Shown here: piece after piece, positions 1-8,497 of the stretch | Layout of the letters: every line of letters begins with the position of its first letter | Numbering within the stretch: position 1 is the stretch's first letter | Assembly: GCA_020633955.1 (NCBI GenBank) | Contig: JACKCP010000020.1 | Location: 1-36,264 of the forward strand | Length of the DNA: 36,264 nt | Direction: 5' to 3' | Source of the DNA: Desulfobacteraceae bacterium | GTDB taxonomy: Bacteria; Desulfobacterota; Desulfobacteria; Desulfobacterales; JACKCP01 | Translations under genes and position numbers: made by a program | The notes under the pieces: model-generated | Seen by the model: only the letters and a program-made list of their open reading frames with translations | What the model was told of the DNA's origin: nothing | Database searches by the model: none

Positions 1-33
1 CTCGGCAACAGGATCGGTTTGTTTAAAAATCGG

Positions 34-381
<348 letters not shown>

Positions 382-414
382 AAATTGTAATAGAACATTC
401 TTAAAGCTCTCGAT

Positions 415-442
415 AATATAACTAATCTTTGTGACGAGTCAA
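415..442 (-). promoter_or_regulatory. probable ssrA promoter
   Basis: On the minus strand a TTGACT -35 box (442-437) is followed after 16 nt by TATATT (420-415). This is close to the sigma-70 consensus. Transcription would start near 405-409, giving a precursor with a 5' leader of about 25 nt that RNase P would remove at 381. Placement is from sequence alone. Confidence 0.55.
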
Positions 443-739
443 TTAAATTTAAAAAATAATTTTTCTATAGCTTTTACTTCTTGTGTGTATTTTGATAAAA
501 ATAATATCTAACAGTCTGCAATATGGTTATTTTATTGAATTTCTAATGAAAATTCACACAAAAAATCATTTATCCATTTTCATGAAAAATTCAAATCTGA
601 TAATATGCTTATTTTGAAAACCTTTTTAATTACTGATTGGCCGAAATGGACAAAAAAGGCCGTTCCCATTCAGCAGCTGATCAATATTTTTTGCTTTTAT
701 CTGGATTTACCCGAATTTTAATTAATCCACGGAGTTTAA
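443..739. other. AT-rich divergent intergenic region
   Basis: About 300 bases lie between the ssrA promoter and the kinase gene. I see no gene and no convincing sigma-70 promoter for the kinase. The stretch is very AT-rich, with a short GGCC...GGCC inverted repeat around 638-662. A modest ribosome binding site (GGAG, about 731-734) sits before the kinase ATG at 740. Confidence 0.4.
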
Positions 740-3700
740 ATGGAAAAAAACCAGTTATCAAAAAACAAGTTTAAGGCAATTTTTGACAAAACCTTTAATT
801 ATACTGCTCTTGTTTCTTGTGAGGGTACAATTATTGAAGTCAACAAAACTGCTCTGGATTTTGCTGGAATGACAATCAGTTCTGTAAGGGGAATTAAAAT
901 CTGGGAGGCAAAATGGTGGGTTGATAAAAAATACAATGAAATAAAGCTTAAAGATTCTCTTTTAAAGGCATTATCAGGTGATTTCATAAGATATGAAACT
1001 GAAATTCAAAATCCATCAGGCAAAAAAGCTGTAATAGATTTTTCAATTAAGCCTGTTTTTTCAGATGATGGGAAGGTTGATGTTCTTATTGCTGAGGGAA
1101 GGGATATTACTGAAATAAAAAAATACAGGGATGAACTTAATGCAAGCAGAAGACAGCTTGAAATATTTGTAAAACATACTCCTGCAGCTGTGGCAATGTT
1201 TGACAGAAAAATGAATTATATTGCTGCAAGTGACAGGTGGTACAAGGATTATGGACTTGATCAGACAGATATAACAGGCAGATCACATTATGAAATATTC
1301 CCTGAAATTGCAGAAAAAAAAGACTGGATAGAAATTCATAAAAGCTGCATCGAAGGAAATATCAGAAAAAAAGAAAAGGATTTTTTTCTTCGCAAGGACA
1401 ACTCAGTAGATTGGATAAGATGGGAAATTCATCCCTGGTATGACAGTTTCGGATCAATCGGCGGCATTATAATGTTTACTGAAATAATAACAGCCCAGGT
1501 TGAAGCTGAGGCTGAAATAAAAAAACAGAGAAAAAATGCAGAAAAATATCTTGAGCTTGCCGGAACAATTATTGCCGCATTTGACAAAGACGGTAACATC
1601 ATAACCATTAATAAAAAATGGTGTGATATTACAGGATATGAATATTCTGAAGCCATTGGAGTAAACTGGATTGAAAACTTCATCCCTGAACCCTACAGAG
1701 AATCTGTTCGTAATGTATTTAAAAATATCTTCAATGGGAATCTTCAAGAATTTGAAAGTGCAGAAGGTAAAATTTTAACAAAAAATGGAAACACCAGAAT
1801 AATTTCATGGTCAAATACTGCGGTGTATGATGAATCTGGAAATTTCGAGGCAATATTAAGCTCAGGAGAAGATATTACCGAAAAAAAAATTGCAGAAAAA
1901 AAGATTTTTGAACAGTCCCAGCTTCTTGATCAGGTGATGGAGTCAGTTGTTTCAGCAGATATTCAAGGCTATATCAGTTACTGGAACAAAGGTTCTGAAA
2001 ATTTATTTGGTTATTCAAGCTGGGAGGTAGTTGGAAAACCTATTTCCATTCTTTGCACTCCTGATAAAAAAGAGTTTTTCCAGGAAAAAATAATAAAGGA
2101 ACTTGAAACAAAAAATGCATTTTTAACTGAATCCCGGCTTCAGAAAAAATCAGGTGAGGTTTTTTATGCCTGTATATCTGTATCTCAAAAAAAAGATAAA
2201 AAAGGTAAAATTGTCGGAATAATATGCTCATCAATTGATATCAGTGAAAGAAAACAGTTTGAAGATGAAGTTCTTAAATTGAATGAAAACCTGGAAGAAA
2301 GGGTTGAAGAAAGGACAAAACTTCTTGAAACTGCCAATATTGCAGTAAATGAGGGAATAGATCGGGCAAAACTGATAAAGGAAACTGCCATTGCTGCGAA
2401 TTTAAACAAAAATCCCGGCAACGCCTTTGAACAGGTGCTTGAACTTGTATGCAATTATTCAGGTTTTGATATTGGCCATATATACCTTAGAGATGATAAT
2501 GATAAAGATCTTCTTGTTCCTTCAAGCACCTGGTATTCAAAAGATCTGAAATCATACAGAAATTTTGTTGACCTCACTATGGAAACAAAATTTAAATCTT
2601 ATACAGGACTTCCAGGAATTGTAATGGCTGAAAAAAAAACAGTCTGGGTAGAAGATATTTTCAGTGAAAGAGAGTTTATAAGGTCAAAATTTCTAAAGGA
2701 GCACAGACTTGTTTCTGCCTTTGCCTTTCCTGTTCTTTTAAATGGTGAAACTGAAGCTGTTTTTGAGTTTTATTCAAAAAGATTTAAAAAAAAAGATCCA
2801 AGGCTGGAAGAAACTCTTATGGAAGCCGGCGCCCAGCTTGGATATGCTCTTGAACGCTACAAAATTGATTGTGAATTAAAGGAAAGCGAAAGCAAATTAA
2901 GGGCAATTTTTGATCATAGCGCACAGCTTATGGGACTTCTTGACTCAAAAGGCAAAATTTTAAAGGCAAATAATACTCTTGCAAACATCACAGGTGTTAA
3001 AGTTGATGATTTTGTTGGAAGATACATATGGGAAGGTGAGGAATGGCTTGAAAAAAACTTTTCATTAGAATTAAGATCATTAATTGAAAAAGCTTCACAA
3101 GGTCAAAAAATTAATCTTGAAACTTCCATAACAGACAAGGCCGGCAATAAAAGAAATCTGGATTTTTCCCTTATTCCTGTAAAAAATGAAGATGGCAAAG
3201 TTAATTATATTCTTCCAGAAGCAATTGATATAACCCTTAGAAGGCAGGCAGAAGAACAGCTGAGAAAACTTGCTCTTGCAGTGGAAAAAACTGTTAACGG
3301 AGTAATAATAAGCGACAAATACGGTTATATAGAATGGATTAATGAAGGTTTTACCAGAATGACAGGATATACTCTTGATGAATGCAAAGGTAAAAAACCA
3401 GGGGCATTTCTTCAGGGTGAACATACGGATAAAGAAACTGTTGAAAAAATAAGACAGGCTCTAAATAAAAAAACAGGAATAAAAACAGAAATTCTCAACT
3501 ACAAAAAAAATAAGGAAAAATTCTGGATTGAAATTGATATTCAGCCAGTTTTTGATGAAAATGGAGAACTAATCAATTTTATTTCCATTGAAAATGATAT
3601 AACCGACCGTTATCTCATTACAGCAGAACTTAAAAAAGCCAAGGAAGAGGCAGAAAAAGCAAATGATGCAAAAGGTGAATTTCTTGCCAACATGAGTCAT

Positions 3701-5845
3701 GAAATAAGAACTCCAATGAATGCAATTATTGGAATGACAAGACTTTTAAAGCAGACTCCAACAGATTTCAGACAAAAGGATTTTTTAAATAAAATTGAAC
3801 TTTCAGGAAAAACTCTTTTAAAGCTGATTGAAGACATTCTTGATATTTCAAAAATTGAAGCAGGAAAACTTGAGCTTGAAAAAATAAGATTCAGTCCTGA
3901 AAAGGTTTTAACTGATATTTCAGCCTTGATGGAGCTTAAAGCCAGGGAAAAGGGGCTGGATTTCAATCTTCTTATTGATCCCTACCTTCCATTTAATATT
4001 TACGGAGACCCTTTCAGACTTTCACAGATACTTTTAAACCTTACCTCAAATGCCATAAAGTTTACACATAAAGGAGAGGTAGAAATTGAGGCAAAGTTAA
4101 AATCAAAAAATACTCAAAATTCAGTTATTGAGTTTTCAGTAATGGATACGGGTATAGGATTAACAGAAACAGAATTGAAAAATCTTTTTAATCCCTTTAC
4201 CCAGGCTGATATGTCCACCACAAGAAAATATGGGGGAACAGGACTTGGACTTGCAATAAGCCAGGAGCTTGTCAAAATTATGGGAGGAGATGGAATTAAG
4301 GTTGAAAGCTCAAAGTCAAGAGGAAGCCGTTTTTGCTTTGAGCTTGTATTTGAGTATGATGAGGAAGAAAAATTATCAGATAAAACCTGCCTTTCATTAA
4401 AAATTCTTATTCTTGATTCAAATAAAAAGTTTGTTTTATCCACAAAGAAAGCCCTTGAATCTTTCTTATTTGAAACCGATGGAGCTGTAAAAGAAGATGA
4501 ATTTTTTGAAATTTTTAATAAAGCCATTAAAAAGAATTATTTTTTTGATCTTTTAATTGTAAACCCAACTGACATCACAAAACCAGAGAAACTTAAGAGT
4601 TTAAAAGAAACTGCAGGAAATTCTGGCAGGGATTTAAAAATAATACTTTTAACAGATTATGAGTCAGGAGAAATCGATTCTGATTCAATTTATAATTTTT
4701 CTGATAATTATGTACCAAAATTTTGTGGACGATCTTTTCTTCTTGATACAATATTTAAAACATTTGATAAAATTCCTTTTAAAGTCAACAAACAAAACAA
4801 AAATAAACTATCTGATAAATCACTGAAAATGCTTGAAAATAAAAAGGTTCTCATTGCAGAAGACAATGAGCTTAATACAGAGGTTGCAGTTCTTCTTTTA
4901 AAATCAGCAGGAATAATAACTGATACTGCAGGTAATGGAATGGAAGCATTTGAAAAAATTTTATCAAATAACTACGATGCTGTATTAATGGATATTCAGA
5001 TGCCTGTGCTTGACGGATATAAGGCTGCACAAAAAATAAGAAATGAAATCCATGATCACAGGAAAAATATACCAATTATTGCAATGACAGCCCATGCAAT
5101 GGAAAAAGACAGGAAAAAAGCACTGGACCATAAGATTGATTATTATGTTACAAAACCTGTAAATCCTGATATTTTATTTGATACTTTATGTTCTGCTTTA
5201 TCTGCTGAAAAAGCAAAATCGAGTTTTGCACATCAAAATGAATACAAAGATCCTGAACATGATCTGAAAAAAATTGATGTGGACAGAATCAGATTGATTT
5301 TTGGCGACAATATAAATGATGTAAAAGATGTTTTGAAAAAATTTTATGATAGCTACTATTTGTTTAAAACCGAATTTGTGGATTTTCTGGACAAAAATAA
5401 TTTAAACGATGCACTGGAAATTCTCCATGGGTTAAAGGGTGCATCAGGTAACCTAGGGATGACTGATTTGTTCCAAAGTGCAAAAGAACTTGAGCTAAAA
5501 CTTAAAGAGAAAAACCCTTTGGACAATAGTGCTTTTCTGGAATTATTTTATATGGAGTTTGATGAAACAATTGATGAAATAAAAAACTTTGCTTCAATAA
5601 AAAAAGAAGAAACTGCTGAACAGGCTTTTCCGGATAAAGATGTTTATTACAAACTGCTGGAGATTGAAAATCTTCTCAAAAAAAGAAGCCCTGAATCAAT
5701 AGAAAAAATTGAAAAATTTCTCAGTATTTTACCAGAAAATCTAAAGGATAGTGCAGCAAATATTTATGAATCTGCTAGAAATTATAAATTCATAAAATCT
5801 CTTGGAGAAGTTGAAATGCTGAAGAATAAACTGAATAAGCTTTGA
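740..5845 (+). CDS. multi-PAS/GAF hybrid histidine kinase with two receiver domains and HPt
   Basis: A 1701-aa sensor kinase with no visible signal peptide or membrane segment, so probably cytoplasmic. Domains in order: six PAS domains (about 11-128, 143-253, 269-382, 395-503, 720-834, 843-957), a GAF domain (about 545-707) after a short coiled coil, then HisKA with MSHEIRTPMN (phospho-His 987). The ATPase domain has the N box (N1100, N1104), DTGIG at 1136-1140 and GGTGLG at 1165-1170. A degenerate receiver (about 1235-1360) follows, with Asn1275 where the phospho-Asp is expected. Next come a complete receiver (E1374, D1375, D1418, K1472) and an HPt domain (HGLKG, His1563). The chain supports His-Asp-His relay to a separate regulator, and the receiver/HD-GYP gene 108 nt downstream is the obvious candidate. 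The signal sensed cannot be told from sequence. Confidence 0.93.
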   Translation: MEKNQLSKNKFKAIFDKTFNYTALVSCEGTIIEVNKTALDFAGMTISSVRGIKIWEAKWWVDKKYNEIKLKDSLLKALSGDFIRYETEIQNPSGKKAVIDFSIKPVFSDDGKVDVLIAEGRDITEIKKYRDELNASRRQLEIFVKHTPAAVAMFDRKMNYIAASDRWYKDYGLDQTDITGRSHYEIFPEIAEKKDWIEIHKSCIEGNIRKKEKDFFLRKDNSVDWIRWEIHPWYDSFGSIGGIIMFTEIITAQVEAEAEIKKQRKNAEKYLELAGTIIAAFDKDGNIITINKKWCDITGYEYSEAIGVNWIENFIPEPYRESVRNVFKNIFNGNLQEFESAEGKILTKNGNTRIISWSNTAVYDESGNFEAILSSGEDITEKKIAEKKIFEQSQLLDQVMESVVSADIQGYISYWNKGSENLFGYSSWEVVGKPISILCTPDKKEFFQEKIIKELETKNAFLTESRLQKKSGEVFYACISVSQKKDKKGKIVGIICSSIDISERKQFEDEVLKLNENLEERVEERTKLLETANIAVNEGIDRAKLIKETAIAANLNKNPGNAFEQVLELVCNYSGFDIGHIYLRDDNDKDLLVPSSTWYSKDLKSYRNFVDLTMETKFKSYTGLPGIVMAEKKTVWVEDIFSEREFIRSKFLKEHRLVSAFAFPVLLNGETEAVFEFYSKRFKKKDPRLEETLMEAGAQLGYALERYKIDCELKESESKLRAIFDHSAQLMGLLDSKGKILKANNTLANITGVKVDDFVGRYIWEGEEWLEKNFSLELRSLIEKASQGQKINLETSITDKAGNKRNLDFSLIPVKNEDGKVNYILPEAIDITLRRQAEEQLRKLALAVEKTVNGVIISDKYGYIEWINEGFTRMTGYTLDECKGKKPGAFLQGEHTDKETVEKIRQALNKKTGIKTEILNYKKNKEKFWIEIDIQPVFDENGELINFISIENDITDRYLITAELKKAKEEAEKANDAKGEFLANMSHEIRTPMNAIIGMTRLLKQTPTDFRQKDFLNKIELSGKTLLKLIEDILDISKIEAGKLELEKIRFSPEKVLTDISALMELKAREKGLDFNLLIDPYLPFNIYGDPFRLSQILLNLTSNAIKFTHKGEVEIEAKLKSKNTQNSVIEFSVMDTGIGLTETELKNLFNPFTQADMSTTRKYGGTGLGLAISQELVKIMGGDGIKVESSKSRGSRFCFELVFEYDEEEKLSDKTCLSLKILILDSNKKFVLSTKKALESFLFETDGAVKEDEFFEIFNKAIKKNYFFDLLIVNPTDITKPEKLKSLKETAGNSGRDLKIILLTDYESGEIDSDSIYNFSDNYVPKFCGRSFLLDTIFKTFDKIPFKVNKQNKNKLSDKSLKMLENKKVLIAEDNELNTEVAVLLLKSAGIITDTAGNGMEAFEKILSNNYDAVLMDIQMPVLDGYKAAQKIRNEIHDHRKNIPIIAMTAHAMEKDRKKALDHKIDYYVTKPVNPDILFDTLCSALSAEKAKSSFAHQNEYKDPEHDLKKIDVDRIRLIFGDNINDVKDVLKKFYDSYYLFKTEFVDFLDKNNLNDALEILHGLKGASGNLGMTDLFQSAKELELKLKEKNPLDNSAFLELFYMEFDETIDEIKNFASIKKEETAEQAFPDKDVYYKLLEIENLLKKRSPESIEKIEKFLSILPENLKDSAANIYESARNYKFIKSLGEVEMLKNKLNKL

Positions 5846-5953
5846 TTCATTGAAAACAATTGTATTTGGTTAACACACTGCAATAGTATATCCTGAAAAA
5901 ATTTTTTCTGCTTTTGACAGAATTTATTTAAATTTATTCAAAAGAAGGTAAAT

Positions 5954-7057
5954 ATGAATTTTCTCAAAAAACCTCTTGTACTTGCTGTAGACGACACACC
6001 TTCCAATATTGATGTTTTATACCGGATTTTAAAAAATGATTATGAGTTCGCAGCTGCCCTTGGAGGAAAAGACGCACTTGATGCACTTGATTCCGGAATT
6101 TTTCCAGACATTATTCTTCTTGATGTTGTTATGCCTGATATGAGCGGTTATGAAGTGTGTAAAAATTTGAAAAAAAATGACAAATTCAAAGATATTCCTG
6201 TAATTTTCATAACAGCACAATACGATGAAAATGATGAGGCAAAAGGATTTGAGGCAGGGGCCTCGGATTATATTGTCAAACCTTTTAATACAGTAATAGT
6301 AAAGGCAAGAATTAAAACACATCTTGATCTTTATTTTATAAGTAAAAATCTCAAACAGCAGGTTGAAGACAGAACTGCAGATCTTAATAAAGCACTGGAA
6401 AAAATTAAGGAAGTTTCGCTTGAAACTATATTAAGACTTACCAATGCTTCGGAATATAAAGATGAAGATACTGGTTCACATATTCAGAGAATGAGTAATT
6501 ACTGTGTTGCTGTTGCAAAAAAAATGGGGATAAACAGTAATAGTCTTGAATGGATATTATATGCTGCACCAATGCATGATATTGGTAAAATTGGAATTCC
6601 CGACAGAATTCTTCTTAAACCTGGAAAACTTGATTCAGAAGAATGGGAAATAATGAAAACCCATACAACAATCGGCGCAAAAATTCTTGAAGGTTCAACT
6701 GCAGGATTTATTAAACTTGGTGAAGTAATTGCGGCAACACACCATGAAAAATGGGATGGTTCAGGTTATCCTTCAGGAATTAAGGGCAAAAAAATTCCTC
6801 TTGTCAGCAGAATTGTTGCAATAGCAGATGTCTTTGATGCACTTACAACAAGAAGACCATATAAAGAACCATTTTCACTTGAAAAATCTTTCCAGATTAT
6901 AAGAGAGGGAAGTGGTAAACATTTTGATCCAAAAGTTGTTGATGCCTTTTTTTCTGTTGAAGACGAAATTCTTTCAATTATGGAAAAGTTTAAGGACAGG
7001 GGAGAAACCATGCTCATGAAGATAAGGCTTGCATCTGGTCTTAAGGAAAAATCTTGA
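5954..7057 (+). CDS. response regulator with HD-GYP c-di-GMP phosphodiesterase domain
   Basis: A 367-aa two-domain regulator of the RpfG type. The N-terminal receiver (about 7-120) has the acidic pair D13/D14, phospho-acceptor D57 in ILLDVVMPD and K109. A short coiled linker (about 130-160) leads to an HD-GYP domain (about 160-345) with HD at 208-209 in MHDIGKIGIPD and a full HHEKWDGSGYP motif at 263-273. Family members hydrolyse cyclic-di-GMP to pGpG or GMP using a bound metal pair, and all the visible signature residues are intact. It probably takes its phosphoryl group from the upstream hybrid kinase. A strong ribosome binding site (AAGAAGGT) precedes the ATG. Confidence 0.93.
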   Translation: MNFLKKPLVLAVDDTPSNIDVLYRILKNDYEFAAALGGKDALDALDSGIFPDIILLDVVMPDMSGYEVCKNLKKNDKFKDIPVIFITAQYDENDEAKGFEAGASDYIVKPFNTVIVKARIKTHLDLYFISKNLKQQVEDRTADLNKALEKIKEVSLETILRLTNASEYKDEDTGSHIQRMSNYCVAVAKKMGINSNSLEWILYAAPMHDIGKIGIPDRILLKPGKLDSEEWEIMKTHTTIGAKILEGSTAGFIKLGEVIAATHHEKWDGSGYPSGIKGKKIPLVSRIVAIADVFDALTTRRPYKEPFSLEKSFQIIREGSGKHFDPKVVDAFFSVEDEILSIMEKFKDRGETMLMKIRLASGLKEKS

Positions 7058-7068
7058 TTTTTTAAGTG

Positions 7069-7108
7069 TTGACAAAAATTCTTATAAAGGTTAGTTAGGA
7101 ATATCTAA
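7069..7108 (+). promoter_or_regulatory. promoter and possible operator of the DtxR-family gene
   Basis: TTGACA (7069-7074) and TAGTTA (7092-7097) are spaced by 17 nt. The -10 box lies inside an imperfect palindrome, TTAGTTAGGAATATCTAA (7091-7108), with matching TTAG/CTAA ends, in the style of a DtxR/IdeR-type operator. A repressor bound here would block polymerase, so autoregulation is plausible but inferred. Confidence 0.45.
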
Positions 7109-7126
7109 TAAAATTAAAGAAATACT

Positions 7127-7681
7127 ATGAGTGATAAAAATATGAAAAAAATAAAAAAACCCCTTACTTCCTCAATGGAAGATTATCTTGAAGCAATTTA
7201 TGAATTAAACCTTGAAAAAAGTTTTGTTCGTGTAAAGGATATTGCAAAAAAACTTAATGTAAAAATGCCCACTGTCACAAGTATGCTGAAAAATCTGAGG
7301 GACAGGGAGTATGTTAATTATGAAAAGTATGAATTTGTTGAACTGACAAAAGAAGGTGAAAAAGTTGGACGGGAAATGAGAAGGCGTCATGATGTTCTGC
7401 TCAAGTTTTTGACCAAAATTTTAAAAATAGACTATAAAACAGCAGATGATGAAGCCTGTAAAATGGAACATACCCTGAGTCCTTCAACTTTGCAGAGGGT
7501 TATTGATTTTATGGAATTTATTCAGGTGTGTCCTAGAGCTGGAATGGAATGGCTCAGCCATTTTGAAGATTTCAGAAAATCAGGAAACAATCCCGGAAAA
7601 TGTCTTGAACGGGGCAGCCTTGACACCCCTTGTCAGGTAATAAGAGACAGGGTTGAAATACTTACAAAAGCGGATAATTAA
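7127..7681 (+). CDS. DtxR/MntR-family metal-dependent transcriptional regulator
   Basis: A 184-aa metalloregulator that would repress metal-uptake genes when loaded with Fe2+ or Mn2+. It has an N-terminal winged helix (about 14-75; recognition region near KMPTVTSMLKNL) and a helical metal-binding/dimerisation domain (about 76-145). Candidate metal ligands by family alignment are D19, E22, H88, C111, E114 and H115. D19/E22 resemble MntR, whereas C111 matches the DtxR/IdeR cysteine. It is longer than MntR (about 142 aa) but lacks the full SH3 domain of DtxR (about 226 aa). The C-terminal tail instead carries cysteines 135, 159 and 169. It sits just upstream of feoAB, which suggests it controls iron uptake. 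An intrinsic terminator follows it. Confidence 0.9.
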   Translation: MSDKNMKKIKKPLTSSMEDYLEAIYELNLEKSFVRVKDIAKKLNVKMPTVTSMLKNLRDREYVNYEKYEFVELTKEGEKVGREMRRRHDVLLKFLTKILKIDYKTADDEACKMEHTLSPSTLQRVIDFMEFIQVCPRAGMEWLSHFEDFRKSGNNPGKCLERGSLDTPCQVIRDRVEILTKADN

Positions 7682-7700
7682 TAAATAGAATTTTTTTAAC

Positions 7701-7736
7701 AGCCGGAATTATATTTTTTTATATTCCGGCTTTTTT
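7701..7736 (+). terminator. intrinsic terminator after the DtxR-family gene
   Basis: AGCCGGAAT (7701-7709) pairs with ATTCCGGCT (7723-7731), the stem extends through an AT-rich upper part, and a run of six T follows. It separates the regulator from the next genes. Confidence 0.85.
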
Positions 7737-7780
7737 ATGATTTAAAAGTTAGATATATTTACTTTGTTTAGGGGGTTATA

Positions 7781-8074
7781 ATGGTTCTGGAAAGCAATGA
7801 TCTTTTATATGTAATTAATAAGAATGTTGAAGATCTTCAGGAAAGTCTTGATATGCACAGATGCCTTATCGCATCTCTGATTGGCCGTGAAATTGATTCA
7901 AGAAATCTAAAGGATTTTGCATCCCTTTGTCCTGCAAGAACAAATGAAAAGGTTTTAAAAGAGGCTATAAAAGAAGCAGTAAGGGAACTTGAAGAAAGCA
8001 GAAAATCATTTAAATCAAAAAGACTTGAGAATTTAAGAAAAAAACTGATTTCAGTTTTAACAGAATGCAATTAA
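7781..8074 (+). CDS. hypothetical 97-aa helical protein
   Basis: A small protein I do not recognise. It starts at an ATG with a strong G-rich ribosome binding site (AGGGGGTT) a few bases upstream. It has no signal peptide or membrane segment. The second half (about 55-95) is rich in Lys, Glu and Arg and looks like a long amphipathic helix or coiled coil. It has three cysteines (C28, C50, C96). Codon and base use match the neighbours. It lies between the DtxR-family terminator and the feoA promoter, with a TTAGATAT sequence upstream that resembles half of the operator-like site near the regulator. A metal-related role is possible only by position. Confidence 0.6.
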   Translation: MVLESNDLLYVINKNVEDLQESLDMHRCLIASLIGREIDSRNLKDFASLCPARTNEKVLKEAIKEAVRELEESRKSFKSKRLENLRKKLISVLTECN

Positions 8075-8083
8075 TTTTTTTGT

Positions 8084-8112
8084 TTGACATTTAAAAATCC
8101 TGCTGTTAATTA
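8084..8112 (+). promoter_or_regulatory. feoA promoter with overlapping palindromes
   Basis: TTGACA (8084-8089), a 17-nt spacer and TAATTA (8107-8112) form a good sigma-70 promoter. The -10 box lies inside CTGCTGTTAATTAGCAG (8100-8116, five-base arms), and a second palindrome, GCTAGTTAGC, lies at 8124-8133. These share TTAG-type elements with the site near the DtxR-family gene and could be operators. Confidence 0.6.
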
Positions 8113-8260
8113 GCAGATACTTTGCTAGTTAGCACCTTCTAGCTATTATAGGAATGTCTTACGGCCTTTGGAAATTGCAAAGGAAGTGAAGGCGTAACAG
8201 AAAAAAGCATAAATAGATAATTATATATCTTGTGCTCTGTTACGCCTTTTTTATTTGGAG
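8113..8260 (+). promoter_or_regulatory. structured feoA leader, candidate riboswitch or attenuator of unknown class
   Basis: The roughly 150-nt leader has two mutually exclusive folds. Fold A: CCTTC (8135-8139) pairs with GAAGG (8188-8192) and encloses a perfect hairpin, CCTTTG/CAAAGG (8165-8170 with 8178-8183), and possibly a weak CTA/TAG hairpin (8143-8151). Fold B: AAGGCGTAACAG (8189-8200) pairs with CTGTTACGCCTT (8237-8248) to make the terminator. The GAAGG strand is shared, so formation of A would prevent B. I could not match it to a known class such as NiCo, cobalamin, GEMM or the Mn2+ class. Regulation by ligand, metal or translation is inference. Confidence 0.55.
8189..8252 (+). terminator. 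intrinsic terminator (attenuator) directly before feoA
   Basis: A perfect 12-bp stem (8189-8200 with 8237-8248) is followed by TTTTTT. The loop contains an inner GCA...TGC and AGATA/TATCT hairpin. It ends only about 5 nt before the feoA ribosome binding site and downstream of the feoA promoter, so it must act as a regulated attenuator rather than the end of an upstream gene. Confidence 0.8.
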
Positions 8261-8272
8261 GTAATAAACAAA

Positions 8273-8497
8273 ATGACTTTAGACGAAATGAAACCAGGCA
8301 ATAAATGTAAAATAAAAAGTCTTCTTGCTTCAAGCATGCTTGGACAAAGGCTTTTTTCCATGGGGATGTATCCAGGAGCAGTGGTTGAAATTGTTAGAAA
8401 TGCACCTCTTGAAGATCCAATGGAAATAAAAATGGATTCATCACTTATTTCATTAAGGCATGTTGAGGCAGGGTTTGTGGAGGTTGAATTCATATGA
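8273..8497 (+). CDS. feoA: FeoA ferrous iron transport accessory protein
   Basis: A 74-aa SH3-like cytoplasmic protein that partners FeoB in ferrous iron uptake. Typical family features are the early LDEMKPG segment, GQRLFSMGMYPGAVVEI in the middle and a final V-E-V-E strand. I place the start at ATG 8273, with ribosome binding site GGAGG at 8257-8261. An in-frame TTG at 8255 would overlap that site and give a non-homologous extension. The stop overlaps the feoB start (ATGA at 8494-8497), so translation is coupled. Expression is probably controlled by the leader terminator just upstream. Confidence 0.93.
   Translation: MTLDEMKPGNKCKIKSLLASSMLGQRLFSMGMYPGAVVEIVRNAPLEDPMEIKMDSSLISLRHVEAGFVEVEFI

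Noticed and set aside
8113..8260. Assignment of the feoA leader to NiCo, cobalamin or GEMM riboswitch classes
   Set aside because: I could not find the conserved core sequences of those classes, so I left it unclassified.
8255..8272. In-frame TTG upstream of feoA as its start
   Set aside because: It overlaps the ribosome binding site GGAGG and would add a non-homologous extension; ATG 8273 fits the family.
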